Source: Candidatus Kuenenia stuttgartensis (GTDB lineage Bacteria > Planctomycetota > Planctomycetia > Isosphaerales > Isosphaeraceae). Taken from it: DNA of 22,487 nt. Each line of letters starts with the position of its first letter. Position 1 is the stretch's first letter. Below, one piece after another: positions 1-8,190 of the stretch. The notes beneath the pieces were generated by a model. It was not told where the DNA came from. It searched no databases and was given only the letters and a program-made list of their open reading frames with translations. The stretch lies in assembly GCA_945874095.1 (NCBI GenBank), contig CAMCFM010000012.1, positions 1 through 22,487 of the forward strand, in the 5' to 3' direction. The position numbers and the translations under genes are program-made.

Positions 1-248
1 CACGACGAACTTTAACGGCTTCCCTCTTGATGATCGCGGCCACTACGGCTCAGGCATGTCCAAACTGTAAAGATGGTCTGGCCCATTACGATGCCGCCAA
101 CGGCCGCGCTGGATACTCGGCCAACGGCCTCCAGCAAGGATTCAGCTACCGCACCGTCTTTATGCTCAGCATGCCCCTCAGCCTGATCGGCGCTGGCGGG
201 TTCATTGTCAGAAGACTTGCCAAACAAGGCCGATTACCTGAGCTGTAA
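1..248 (+). CDS. Small secreted/membrane protein with CPxC motif (5' end outside window)
   Basis: The reading frame is open from the first base (codons begin at position 3) to a TAA at 246-248. The start is probably upstream of the window, because the visible residues before the internal TTG/ATG (27-32) already look like a signal peptide: RR, then a hydrophobic stretch ending in AQA just before a Cys. The mature part would be about 60 residues. It begins CPNCK, has a Gly/Ala-rich stretch, one membrane segment (roughly FMLSMPLSLIGAGGFIV) and a basic tail ending LPEL. Short proteins of this plan (signal peptide, CPxCK, one membrane helix, basic tail) occur in planctomycetes and have no assigned role. 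The CPxC pair could bind metal or be redox-active; that is inference. An opposite-strand frame at 12-227 is a shadow. Confidence 0.65.
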   Translation, partial: RRTLTASLLMIAATTAQACPNCKDGLAHYDAANGRAGYSANGLQQGFSYRTVFMLSMPLSLIGAGGFIVRRLAKQGRLPEL

Positions 249-268
249 TGTTTTGTTAAAAGCTGGAA

Positions 269-294
269 CCGGAACTCAATTGGTCGAGTTCCGG
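269..294. terminator. Hairpin between convergent genes
   Basis: Perfect 9-bp inverted repeat: CCGGAACTC (269-277), 8-nt loop, GAGTTCCGG (286-294). It sits between the ends of the small plus-strand gene (248) and the minus-strand WD40 gene (362). No strong T-run follows on either strand (TTTT begins about 8-10 nt out on both sides), so it may be a bidirectional terminator or an mRNA 3'-end stabiliser. Confidence 0.55.
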
Positions 295-361
295 GGCCTA
301 AGTTTTGATGAAAAATCGTGATTATTCGTCACGCTTTCTTTATTCGAAAGCACCAAGACTG

Positions 362-2716
362 TTATGGAGTGCGAATCGCTACCCCGGCCGTCTTAGGGGC
401 AAATTCCAGGGTCTTGATCAGCTTCCCATCGGCTGCGTTCCAGATGTGGACCACTCCGTTTTGACCGCCGGAGTAGATCAAAGTGGCGTCTTTATTTGTA
501 GCCACACTAAAGAGGAAGTCGTTCGCCCCTCCCAGTGTTTTGCTAATCTGGCCATTTTCTGGATTCCAGAGCCTGACATTTTTATCGCCTGAAGAACCTG
601 TAATCACCGGCTTTGTCGCAGACCATCGCACGCCCGTAATCTGCTTGCCAGCAGACTGAGCTGTTCGCACTTGCTCACCGGTTTCCACGTTCCAAAGTTT
701 TAGGGCCTGATCTGCACCCGCAGTAACGATTTGTTTTCCATCAGCCTTCCAATCCAGGCCAAGAACATGGTTGGTATGGCCTTCCAGTGGTCGAAGCGTT
801 TTGTAATCTGAGAGCTGGGTGACTTTTGCGAACTTGTCGGCGGCACAGGTGGCCAGGAATTTGCCATCAGGACTAAACCTGATGCCGAACACCGTGTCGG
901 AATGGAGGCTGTCGAGAGATTTCTCAAGAACTCCAGATTCCACGTTCCAAAGTTTCACCTCGCCGCTGCGCGATGGTTCACCGCCGGTTGTGGCTAGCCG
1001 CTTCCCATCAGGGCTGTAATCAATCGCCAAAACCCTGTCTGTATGACCTGACAAGCTGGCCTTGGCAGTCACGGAACCATCAACCTTCCACGCCTTGATC
1101 GACTTCTCTTTCGATGCTGTCAGGATCGAGTCGTCAGATATCACTGTCAGAGTTTGGACAACTGTTGGAACAAGAGCTGTGGACGCATTCCAAGCCCAGA
1201 TTGTGGTTAGGTCTACCGTGTTAAGAACTTTCGTGAGTCCGTTCTGATAAGCCACTATCAGTCGTGAACCTTTATTCGTATTTCCAATCCCGACTACAGG
1301 GGAGTCGTAAGCAGGCGTTTCCGAAAGCTTCGTAGAAAGATCTTTTGACCAGCGAGCCACTTTGCCACTGCTTTGCCCGATCAGCATGGAACCATCGGTG
1401 GATTGAAGCTGAAGGGCGGTGATTGTGGCATCTGGAATGGTCAGCGACTTAAGATGCTTGCCTGTTGAGAGATCGGAAAGCTCCAGAGTTTTGGCTTTGA
1501 GGAGAGCGAAAATCTGCTTCCCATCAGCGCTGGCGATCAAGTCCTGAACCGGAGCGTCCTTTTCTTTAGAGTTCCATTGCAATATGGATTTCAGGCCCTC
1601 TTTACCAGGCCCTTTGATTTCAAAGATCTGGATTTTTCCGTCATTCGAACCAGCAGCAAACTTGCCCTTGCCGAGCCATGCGATCGACGAAAACTGAGCC
1701 GATTTAATAGCAGGCAATGCCTGGATGAGCTCACCTTTTTCAGATTGATGGATTCGGATCGATCCGTCAGCACAAACAATTGCAATCATTGGTTCGAACG
1801 ACGATCGACGAACGCTTTTCGCGAGCGGGCCTGTCCAACTGATCTGACGGATTTCCTTGCCCGTGACTGGCTCAATCAGACGGAGTTTTGGCTCGGTCGC
1901 TGAGTTGGTCCAGATATTTGACGTGCTTGGCTCAGAGATCATGGAATTGACCTCGTATGCCATTTTCTCGTGATTTTTCACGAGTTTGACGCGAGGCAGT
2001 GAAGTCCGCGACACCACTCGATAAGATCCGGCGGAGACTTCAGTCGAATCAGGACGAAATCTGACGGACTGAATGGCATCCTGGTGACCACCTAGAGTTG
2101 CCAGAATCAAGCCACTGAAGGGTTCGACCAAATGCAACTGGGCGCCTCGGCCAACAGCCAGGACTCGTTCATCAGGTGACAGGTCAATGGCATAAATCGG
2201 GGCAAATTTCGAAGGCAATGCTCCGAGAACGATCGCTGGTTTAGGCTTTTCTGCAGGCGAACCGCTGGAATCATCTTTGGCGCCCTGATCGATCCACATC
2301 TTAATTAAAGCGGCTTCTTCGGATGTCCACGGCTTTAAATCCTTTTTGTCCTTAGGCGGCATCACAGGCTCCAGTCTGTGAGAGCCCATCTGAAACATCA
2401 GGCTATCGTCCGCCTTGCCAGGCTTTAATGCAGGACCGTTTTTCCCGCCCTTGAGCATTTGCTCCAATGTTTCCATTTTGAGCTTGTTTTCAGCCAACGC
2501 GTCGTTATGGCATCCAGTACATTTGTTCTCTAAAATATCAGTAATTTCTGTAGAGTAACTGACCGGTTTATTTGAAGCACGTTGAATCTTTGCAAGTTCA
2601 ATCGGCTTTTTTCCGGCCTGACCAAAGACCACACCAGTCTGGATGAAGAGGCTTAAAGCCAATGGAATCCCAATCCGGGCCGCTGATCTTGCTAGATTTC
2701 GTGTCAGGTCAGTCAT
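362..2716 (-). CDS. Secreted cytochrome c (PSCyt1-type)/WD40-repeat protein
   Basis: 784 residues from the ATG at 2714-2716. The N-terminus is a signal peptide (basic MTDLTRNLARSAAR, hydrophobic core, FGQ near the cleavage site). A planctomycete cytochrome c domain follows: heme motif CTGCH at residues 66-70 and a distal Met in PVMPP at 119. The rest is WD40-like beta-propeller repeats; the clearest are in the C-terminal third, with GH...SPDGK...LW(N) signatures. It is predicted to be periplasmic or surface-exposed, binding one heme and a protein or ligand on the propeller. An in-frame ATG at 2780-2782 overlaps the upstream stop (ATGA) and would add 22 residues. I prefer 2716 because it gives a normal signal peptide and has AGGA about 11 nt upstream, but 2782 would fit translational coupling. 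Second gene of an operon with the PPC protein. Partner and electron-transfer role are unknown. Confidence 0.9.
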   Translation of the reverse strand: MTDLTRNLARSAARIGIPLALSLFIQTGVVFGQAGKKPIELAKIQRASNKPVSYSTEITDILENKCTGCHNDALAENKLKMETLEQMLKGGKNGPALKPGKADDSLMFQMGSHRLEPVMPPKDKKDLKPWTSEEAALIKMWIDQGAKDDSSGSPAEKPKPAIVLGALPSKFAPIYAIDLSPDERVLAVGRGAQLHLVEPFSGLILATLGGHQDAIQSVRFRPDSTEVSAGSYRVVSRTSLPRVKLVKNHEKMAYEVNSMISEPSTSNIWTNSATEPKLRLIEPVTGKEIRQISWTGPLAKSVRRSSFEPMIAIVCADGSIRIHQSEKGELIQALPAIKSAQFSSIAWLGKGKFAAGSNDGKIQIFEIKGPGKEGLKSILQWNSKEKDAPVQDLIASADGKQIFALLKAKTLELSDLSTGKHLKSLTIPDATITALQLQSTDGSMLIGQSSGKVARWSKDLSTKLSETPAYDSPVVGIGNTNKGSRLIVAYQNGLTKVLNTVDLTTIWAWNASTALVPTVVQTLTVISDDSILTASKEKSIKAWKVDGSVTAKASLSGHTDRVLAIDYSPDGKRLATTGGEPSRSGEVKLWNVESGVLEKSLDSLHSDTVFGIRFSPDGKFLATCAADKFAKVTQLSDYKTLRPLEGHTNHVLGLDWKADGKQIVTAGADQALKLWNVETGEQVRTAQSAGKQITGVRWSATKPVITGSSGDKNVRLWNPENGQISKTLGGANDFLFSVATNKDATLIYSGGQNGVVHIWNAADGKLIKTLEFAPKTAGVAIRTP

Positions 2717-2778
2717 GATAGATAAATTCCTGAGGCTTTTCTGAATGTGTGGTGTCATCATTATAGAGTTGTTTGGGG

Positions 2779-4980
2779 TCATGGCGTCACCACCAGAGTG
2801 AGTGGCCTTGATGGAATATTCCAGTTGATATTTGGTTTCTCTTTTGCAGCCGGATCTTTAGCGAATCCGAACGGTGCTGCTCCACTGACATAAACCGTGT
2901 GTCTGCCTAACGCAATATTGGCGCCTATCTTGCATTTCAGGGCCACGCTGGTCTTGCCTTTTTCAATGGTGCCAGCGACAGCTTCCATTTGGGCGGGCAA
3001 GTTTTCGAGTTTTAATGCAATAGGTACGTCAAATCCATGTGATTTGATGGCTTGGATGGGAAGATCCACTGTCGTTCCACGCTTTGCAAAAAGCCTCAGA
3101 GGCTCAGGATCAAGCTGAAAAGGAACGGGAGTTTGCCGGACAGCGATCATCAGGCTTTCGCTTAATCGAGAAATTCCGCGTTGCTGATTATTCTGGCCCA
3201 CCAGTGGGCGAACCAGCCCGCCTCCGAGCGATGTCAAATTGCTGCTGAATGAAACCTCGCGGGCTTGTCCTGGGAGCCAGTCCGTGGAGTCTTTACGATC
3301 CGCCCAGCTTGTTTCTCCGCGAAGTTTCAGAGCAAATTCGCCAGACGCTGCAGTTGTATCGGCTTCCAGAATCAGAGTTGTGATGGATTGCCCTTGAGCA
3401 AATATCGCAGGATAGGATTTCATTCCGGCAGGTAAATCGAAACAATCCACCCGAACGGTTGAGTCAAATCCATCAATCCTGTTAAGAAGAATCGATACCG
3501 CAGTTCGGCCGCCTTTCATGCAAGTCAGGCCGATCGGTCCTGTGGCCCCGGATGGAATTGCAATAAGCTGGTAGTCAGGCTTAAGTTTTCTCATGATTAA
3601 ACGATACACAAATCGGGCATCGCCTTCGTGTAAATTGGAGTGCACAACACGAAGTAGATAGTCGCCATGACTGGGCGCTTTCCATTGCAACTTGCCATCG
3701 CGAGTGGCTTTTTCAAAAACGGGTCCGAATGGGTTTGCTCCCATTTCTGCAAGTTCGGCAACCATTGTTGTCGTATTGTCAGGATTCAATTTCTCCAAGG
3801 TCACGCTCGGGTACGCCGGTGAATTCTGACGATCAGCCACGGTTTCAATCACCCAGATTTCATCTTGCTTTGCAGAAAAATGATAAAAATCCACGTCGCC
3901 GGGTTGTTGGATCAGGCCAGTCAAATCAAACGGTGGGATAAGTTGCTGCGCTTGCTTTGGTAGATCATTCGACTCAATTTCCGATTGGATCGGTTCTGTG
4001 GCAATCGCTAAAGGCTTGGGATTAATCAGGAATTGGCCACGAAATTGAGACAGGCTGTAACGGTTGACAGAATCGGAGTTGGAAAAAACACCTAAACTAG
4101 AGTGTGGAGCGTTGGCTGTTTTTGGTTCGAATAGTAGGCTTAGTGATGATTCTGCAAAGCCATTCAATTTTGGAAAGGACGATTCTGCTCGAGCACTCAA
4201 GCCACGACCGAGCAATTTTAATGAAGTGGGTTGATTTGAATCAACCGAGGCGGGAATGACGGAATCCAGTACAGGACCATTATGAATGGATAATCGATAA
4301 ATATGTGCAGGTGACCCCCCGTATACGGCATCAAATAGCTGTAATTTGTATCTGCCGTTTTCAGGCAGTGACATTTCCAGATAAGGGTCGTAATTTGTCG
4401 TATCCTGACTCTCGGCAATTTGTGAACCTGATGGACTGAAGACCCGAATAGTCGGGTCGAGAGGTGATTCGTATGAGTCGGCCGTCACCTCAATCACCAC
4501 CCGATCGCCTTTTTTGCCGTCAAACGAAAAGTTGTCAACATCTGCGCCAGCCTGAATCTGGCCATTGACGGTGACCGGCAGAGTTAATGACTGTGCGGTC
4601 TTTTCATTTGGCTCGGTTTCGCGGACTTCTGGAAGCGGCCCAACAATGATCGGAATCGGGTTGGAAATGCCCCAGTGACCGATTGCCTGCATGGCATAAA
4701 CGCCTGGCTGGGTGTTGGTTGCAACGGAAACGGACCAGCGGCCATCTTTGGCAGGCTTTGCTGTCAGGCCTTTGTGAGAGAATCGGAGACTGGTGAGGCC
4801 TTCGAGATCCGCCCCGGTGATCTGGATATCTGTGGTGGTGCCGATTTGTAAACCGTTGGGGAAGATCCAGTCGATCCGATTCTGAGGCAGTTGGGCGTTC
4901 GAATAATGAGCCTGGGCGACGCTAAAAATCAGCGTCAGGAGAATCATTCGTAGGGGGTGGCCAGTGGTTCGGTATGTCAT
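2779..4980 (-). CDS. Secreted PPC-domain protein (paralogue of the 9507-11969 product)
   Basis: 733 residues. Residues 1-30 form a signal peptide (MTYRTTGHPLR, hydrophobic MILLTLIFSVAQA, then SNAQ). An IPT/Ig-like region (about 33-115) with the FPNGLQIG...TDIQITGADLEGL pattern follows. The first PPC-like domain (about 121-235) starts ETEPNE and ends HIYRLSI; the second (about 336-464) starts ESNDLPKQAQ, contains GDVDFYHF and ends FVYRLIM. The C-terminal 270 residues are beta-rich Ig-like sequence. No protease or other catalytic motif is seen. PPC domains are secreted beta-sandwich modules often attached to exported enzymes, so a binding or scaffold role is likely. It shares the whole domain order with the 820-aa plus-strand protein. 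First gene of a minus-strand operon, with the stop overlapping a possible ATG of the WD40 gene. The start at 4980 is preferred because it gives the signal peptide a basic n-region. Confidence 0.88.
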   Translation of the reverse strand: MTYRTTGHPLRMILLTLIFSVAQAHYSNAQLPQNRIDWIFPNGLQIGTTTDIQITGADLEGLTSLRFSHKGLTAKPAKDGRWSVSVATNTQPGVYAMQAIGHWGISNPIPIIVGPLPEVRETEPNEKTAQSLTLPVTVNGQIQAGADVDNFSFDGKKGDRVVIEVTADSYESPLDPTIRVFSPSGSQIAESQDTTNYDPYLEMSLPENGRYKLQLFDAVYGGSPAHIYRLSIHNGPVLDSVIPASVDSNQPTSLKLLGRGLSARAESSFPKLNGFAESSLSLLFEPKTANAPHSSLGVFSNSDSVNRYSLSQFRGQFLINPKPLAIATEPIQSEIESNDLPKQAQQLIPPFDLTGLIQQPGDVDFYHFSAKQDEIWVIETVADRQNSPAYPSVTLEKLNPDNTTTMVAELAEMGANPFGPVFEKATRDGKLQWKAPSHGDYLLRVVHSNLHEGDARFVYRLIMRKLKPDYQLIAIPSGATGPIGLTCMKGGRTAVSILLNRIDGFDSTVRVDCFDLPAGMKSYPAIFAQGQSITTLILEADTTAASGEFALKLRGETSWADRKDSTDWLPGQAREVSFSSNLTSLGGGLVRPLVGQNNQQRGISRLSESLMIAVRQTPVPFQLDPEPLRLFAKRGTTVDLPIQAIKSHGFDVPIALKLENLPAQMEAVAGTIEKGKTSVALKCKIGANIALGRHTVYVSGAAPFGFAKDPAAKEKPNINWNIPSRPLTLVVTP

Positions 4981-5118
4981 CTTCAGCCAGATTTCAGGCG
5001 GGGACAGACCATTGGTCCATCATTTTCGGTGGGGGTACGACCTTGTCGAGGTCTTATCTAAGTGTGATACTAGAAGACGGTTTTGTCAACGCTCAAGCTT
5101 TTCTGAATCAAGTTTGAC

Positions 5119-5148
5119 TTGCAAAAAATGGACCGTGATGTCTAATAT
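5119..5148 (+). promoter_or_regulatory. Possible sigma70-type promoter for pckA
   Basis: TTGCAA (5119-5124), 18-nt spacer, TAATAT (5143-5148), about 64 nt upstream of the pckA ATG. Each box matches 4 of 6 consensus bases, so this is only a candidate. The same 231-bp gap must also hold the promoter of the minus-strand PPC operon. A perfect TTGACA for that strand lies at 5084-5089, but I see no good -10 at the right distance. Confidence 0.3.
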
Positions 5149-5211
5149 CGGATGTCCTCGGGTTCCGAACATTTGAGAAGTCCATAACGATTTTAAAGGG
5201 ATTCTGTCATC

Positions 5212-6804
5212 ATGTCCTCCAAAAGCTCGCATGTGGTCACCTTGGAAGAGCAGGGATTTGAAGGCTTTAGGCCACCTCTGTGGAACTTGAGCGAAGCCGT
5301 GCTGGTCGAGCATACTCTCAGGCGTGGTGAAGGGATGCTGACACCGACTGGAGCGTTGGTTGTCAGGACAGGCAAATATACGGGGCGGTCTCCAAAGGAT
5401 CGGTTTATCGTAAAAGATTCGATAACTGAGGATGTGGTGGATTGGGGGGCAGTGAACCTGCCGTTTTCTCCAGCGCATTACGACGCACTCCGGGAGCGGG
5501 TTCTGGAGTACCTCAAGCCTCGTGAACTCTATGTGGTGGATGCATTTGGCGGTACGGATCCCAAGTTCAGACTTCCGATTCGAGTGATCTGTGAGAAGGC
5601 TTATCATGCCCTTTTTGCCCATCAGCTTTTTGTGCGTCCATCCGTGCAGGAACTTTTGCGGCACAACCCGGAATTTACCGTGATTGCGGCCCCTGATTTT
5701 TTGGCTGAACCGGACCGGGACCATACGAAATCGGAAACTTTTATTCTGATCAATTTCAGCAGAAAAGAAGTTTTGATTGGCGGAACACTCTATGCTGGAG
5801 AAATCAAGAAGTCGATCTTTGGAGTGCTGAACACCATTTTGCCACAACTCGATGTGATGGCGATGCACTGTTCGGCAAATGTCGGCCGGCGCGGTGATGT
5901 TGCGCTCTTTTTCGGACTTTCCGGAACCGGCAAAACCACACTTTCAGCCGAACCGCTAAGGCACTTGATCGGCGACGACGAGCATGGATGGTCGAATGAC
6001 GGAGTCTTTAATTTTGAAGGCGGCTGTTATGCCAAGTGCGTGAGGCTGAACCGAACGAACGAGCCAGAGATTTATAATGCAATCCGGTTCGGAACGATTC
6101 TGGAGAATGTCGTTGTGGATAACGACACCCGGATACCTGATTATAACAACACGGTTCTGACAGAAAATACACGAGCGGCATACCCGATCGACTTCATCCC
6201 AAACTTCGTTCCATCCGGCACGGGCGGGCATCCGAACGACGTGATTTTTCTGACATGTGACGCCTTCGGAGTTCTTCCTCCTGTATCCAAACTCACACCA
6301 GATCAGGCGATGTATCACTTTCTCTCGGGTTATACAGCCAAGGTGGCCGGCACGGAGCGGGGTCTTGGAAATCAGCCGGCTGCGACCTTCAGCCACTGTT
6401 TCGGAGCACCGTTCATGACCCTTCCACCAAGCAGGTATGCCGAACTTTTAGGCGAAAAATTGCGTACCCATAAAGCCCAGACCTGGCTGGTCAACACCGG
6501 CTGGACCGGCGGTGGGCCGGGGCAAGGGCAACGCATTGCTCTGCCCTACACCAGGGCCTTGATCGAAGCCATTCATAACCACTCTTTGCAGGGCTGTGAG
6601 TACGAAACGGATCCGATCTTTGGGCTTGAGATCCCGAAGAGTTGTCCGACCGTGCCGACCGAGATTCTCAACCCACGCAACGCCTGGGCTGATCCAGCGG
6701 CCTATGATCTTCAGGCGCAGCATCTTGCGAAACTCTTCAACGAGAACTTTGCCAAGTTTAAAAATGTGAGCCCGGCGATTCAAAACGCTGGACCAAGGAT
6801 TTGA
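5212..6804 (+). CDS. pckA: Phosphoenolpyruvate carboxykinase (ATP), EC 4.1.1.49
   Basis: 530 residues, normal length for the ATP-dependent family. It catalyses oxaloacetate + ATP to PEP + CO2 + ADP, the first committed step of gluconeogenesis, in the cytoplasm. Visible motifs: substrate-binding TGRSPKDRF (57-65), GEIKKS (196-201), the metal-ligand His in MHC (219), P-loop GLSGTGKT (235-242), kinase-2-like IGDDEHGWS (253-261) and the family block FNFEGGCYAKC (266-276). K200, H219 and D256 correspond to the Mn2+ ligands known from the E. coli enzyme. AAAGGG at 5195-5200 serves as a weak ribosome binding site. The gene stands alone: divergent from the PPC operon and followed by its own terminator. 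It would support growth on acetyl-CoA-yielding substrates such as those handled by the 16973-21876 operon. Confidence 0.98.
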   Translation: MSSKSSHVVTLEEQGFEGFRPPLWNLSEAVLVEHTLRRGEGMLTPTGALVVRTGKYTGRSPKDRFIVKDSITEDVVDWGAVNLPFSPAHYDALRERVLEYLKPRELYVVDAFGGTDPKFRLPIRVICEKAYHALFAHQLFVRPSVQELLRHNPEFTVIAAPDFLAEPDRDHTKSETFILINFSRKEVLIGGTLYAGEIKKSIFGVLNTILPQLDVMAMHCSANVGRRGDVALFFGLSGTGKTTLSAEPLRHLIGDDEHGWSNDGVFNFEGGCYAKCVRLNRTNEPEIYNAIRFGTILENVVVDNDTRIPDYNNTVLTENTRAAYPIDFIPNFVPSGTGGHPNDVIFLTCDAFGVLPPVSKLTPDQAMYHFLSGYTAKVAGTERGLGNQPAATFSHCFGAPFMTLPPSRYAELLGEKLRTHKAQTWLVNTGWTGGGPGQGQRIALPYTRALIEAIHNHSLQGCEYETDPIFGLEIPKSCPTVPTEILNPRNAWADPAAYDLQAQHLAKLFNENFAKFKNVSPAIQNAGPRI

Positions 6805-6839
6805 ACCAACTCTGCCGGTGTCCCAAAAATGCACGATAG

Positions 6840-6874
6840 AAAAGGCCAGGAGAACGATCCTGGCTTTTCTTTTC
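6840..6874 (+). terminator. Rho-independent terminator of pckA
   Basis: Stem GCCAGGA (6845-6851), loop GAACGA, TCCTGGC (6858-6864), extended by a G-T pair and A-T pairs (AAAAG against TTTTC) to about 11 bp. It is followed by TTTTCTTTT. It lies 36 nt after the pckA stop, a good match to an intrinsic terminator. Confidence 0.85.
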
Positions 6875-6966
6875 GACTTTTGCGTGAAATGTTTGGAGGG
6901 ACTCTGTATTTTAATACGTGTTGTCTCCACTACATCCCCTGAATTCAGATATTCTGTCGACTAAAA

Positions 6967-8082
6967 ATGAAAATCACCCGTCTGGAAGCCGTCCCGGTAC
7001 GTGTCCCGTTAAAAACCGATCGCATTGCCATCACAGCGCATGGTCGTCATGCCGTGAGTGAATATGTGATTCTGAAGATGCATACCGATCAGGGCCTGAT
7101 TGGACTTGGTGAAGCCACGGTTCAGGCCCTTTGGTCGGGAGAGACGGCACAGACTTGCGTGGGGTTATTGCAAAACCAGATCACTGAGATTGTTGTTGGT
7201 AAAGATCCGAACGACATTCAAAAAATCATGGCTGATCTGAATCACCATGTGAAATTTAACCCGTTCACGAAAGCCTGTATCGAAATGGCGTTATGGGATA
7301 TATTGGGAAAGGCCAGAAATCTGCCGTTATACGAGCTTTTAGGTGGTAAGTGTCACGACAAGATTCCGATGAAAATGATGATCGGTGGATTTGAACCAAA
7401 GCAGGCTGCGAAATTGGCGGAGACGTTTCTTGAGTGGGGCGTAGGTTGCCTGAAAGTGAAAGTGGGACTGGTGCCGAAGGAGGATTTGGAGCGAGTTGCG
7501 GCGGTTCGAGCCGTGGCTGGAATGGAACTCCCAATGACGATCGATTCCAATTGTGGATGGTCGGCTCCGGTCGCTCGAAAAATTCTGCCCCAATTTGAGA
7601 AGTTTCAACTCATATTAATTGAACAGCCAACTCGTTCTGGCGATTGGGCCACTATGAGTGAACTCAGACGCATCTCCCCTGCCCCATTGATGGCCGACGA
7701 AAATGTCTGGACACTCGTAGAAGCATATCAGGCAGCAGCCCATCAGGCCGTGGATATTATCAGTGTTTATCCTGGTAAAAACGGCGGGATCATAAACGCC
7801 AAAAAGATAGCCCATGTCGCACATTCCGCCGATATGGGTTGTCACATCGGCTCGAATCTGGAGCTTGGAATTGCTTCGGCAGCGATGTTGCATCTCGCGG
7901 CCAGTACGCCTGAGATTGAAAGCCATAAATATCCAGCTGATATCCTCGGCCCTTGCTATCACGAAACCGATCTGCTGGCAGAGCCTCTGCAGATCGGTCC
8001 CAAATTCGCTGTTGTGCCGGATAAGCCGGGGTTGGGCGTCGAGCTTGACGAAGCACTTCTCAAACGATACCGAATGGACTGA
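6967..8082 (+). CDS. Enolase-superfamily enzyme (muconate-lactonizing subgroup), substrate unknown
   Basis: 371 residues, the usual length for mandelate racemase/muconate cycloisomerase-type enzymes. The N-terminal capping domain covers about 1-125, with a Gly-rich GLIGLGEA loop (43-50). The (beta/alpha)7-beta barrel follows. The general base pair is KVK (Lys163 and Lys165); metal ligands are Asp193 (IDSN), Glu219 (IEQP) and Asp244 (ADEN); Lys271 in VYPGKNGG sits where the MLE subgroup has its second catalytic lysine. This supports abstraction of a proton alpha to a carboxylate (cycloisomerase, epimerase, racemase or dehydratase). The exact substrate cannot be read from the sequence. It appears to be a single-gene unit between pckA and convergent pyrF, so the context does not narrow the substrate. 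No strong ribosome binding site precedes the ATG. Confidence 0.9.
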   Translation: MKITRLEAVPVRVPLKTDRIAITAHGRHAVSEYVILKMHTDQGLIGLGEATVQALWSGETAQTCVGLLQNQITEIVVGKDPNDIQKIMADLNHHVKFNPFTKACIEMALWDILGKARNLPLYELLGGKCHDKIPMKMMIGGFEPKQAAKLAETFLEWGVGCLKVKVGLVPKEDLERVAAVRAVAGMELPMTIDSNCGWSAPVARKILPQFEKFQLILIEQPTRSGDWATMSELRRISPAPLMADENVWTLVEAYQAAAHQAVDIISVYPGKNGGIINAKKIAHVAHSADMGCHIGSNLELGIASAAMLHLAASTPEIESHKYPADILGPCYHETDLLAEPLQIGPKFAVVPDKPGLGVELDEALLKRYRMD

Positions 8083-8113
8083 TTTTGGGGGGAATGTTAC
8101 GGAAGTCAAATTG

Positions 8114-8144
8114 CCGGCCGACCAGATGAATCCTGGTTGGCCGG
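8114..8144. terminator. Strong hairpin between convergent genes
   Basis: 12-bp stem with one G-T pair: CCGGCCGACCAG (8114-8125), 7-nt loop, CTGGTTGGCCGG (8133-8144). It lies between the ends of the enolase-superfamily gene (8082) and pyrF (8191, minus strand). No T-run follows on either strand, so it may act as a bidirectional terminator without the usual tail or as a 3'-end stabiliser. Confidence 0.55.
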
Positions 8145-8190
8145 GGTTGTAAGGTGTTTAATATAAATAGTTTATGAGCTGTATGGCGGA

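Noticed and set aside
305..592. 95-residue plus-strand frame near the end of the WD40 gene
   Set aside because: Lies mostly opposite well-supported WD40 repeats and has no recognisable features.
5086..5868. 260-residue minus-strand open frame across the pckA start
   Set aside because: Antisense to clear pckA coding sequence, rich in His, Arg and Cys with no domain; a shadow of the real gene.
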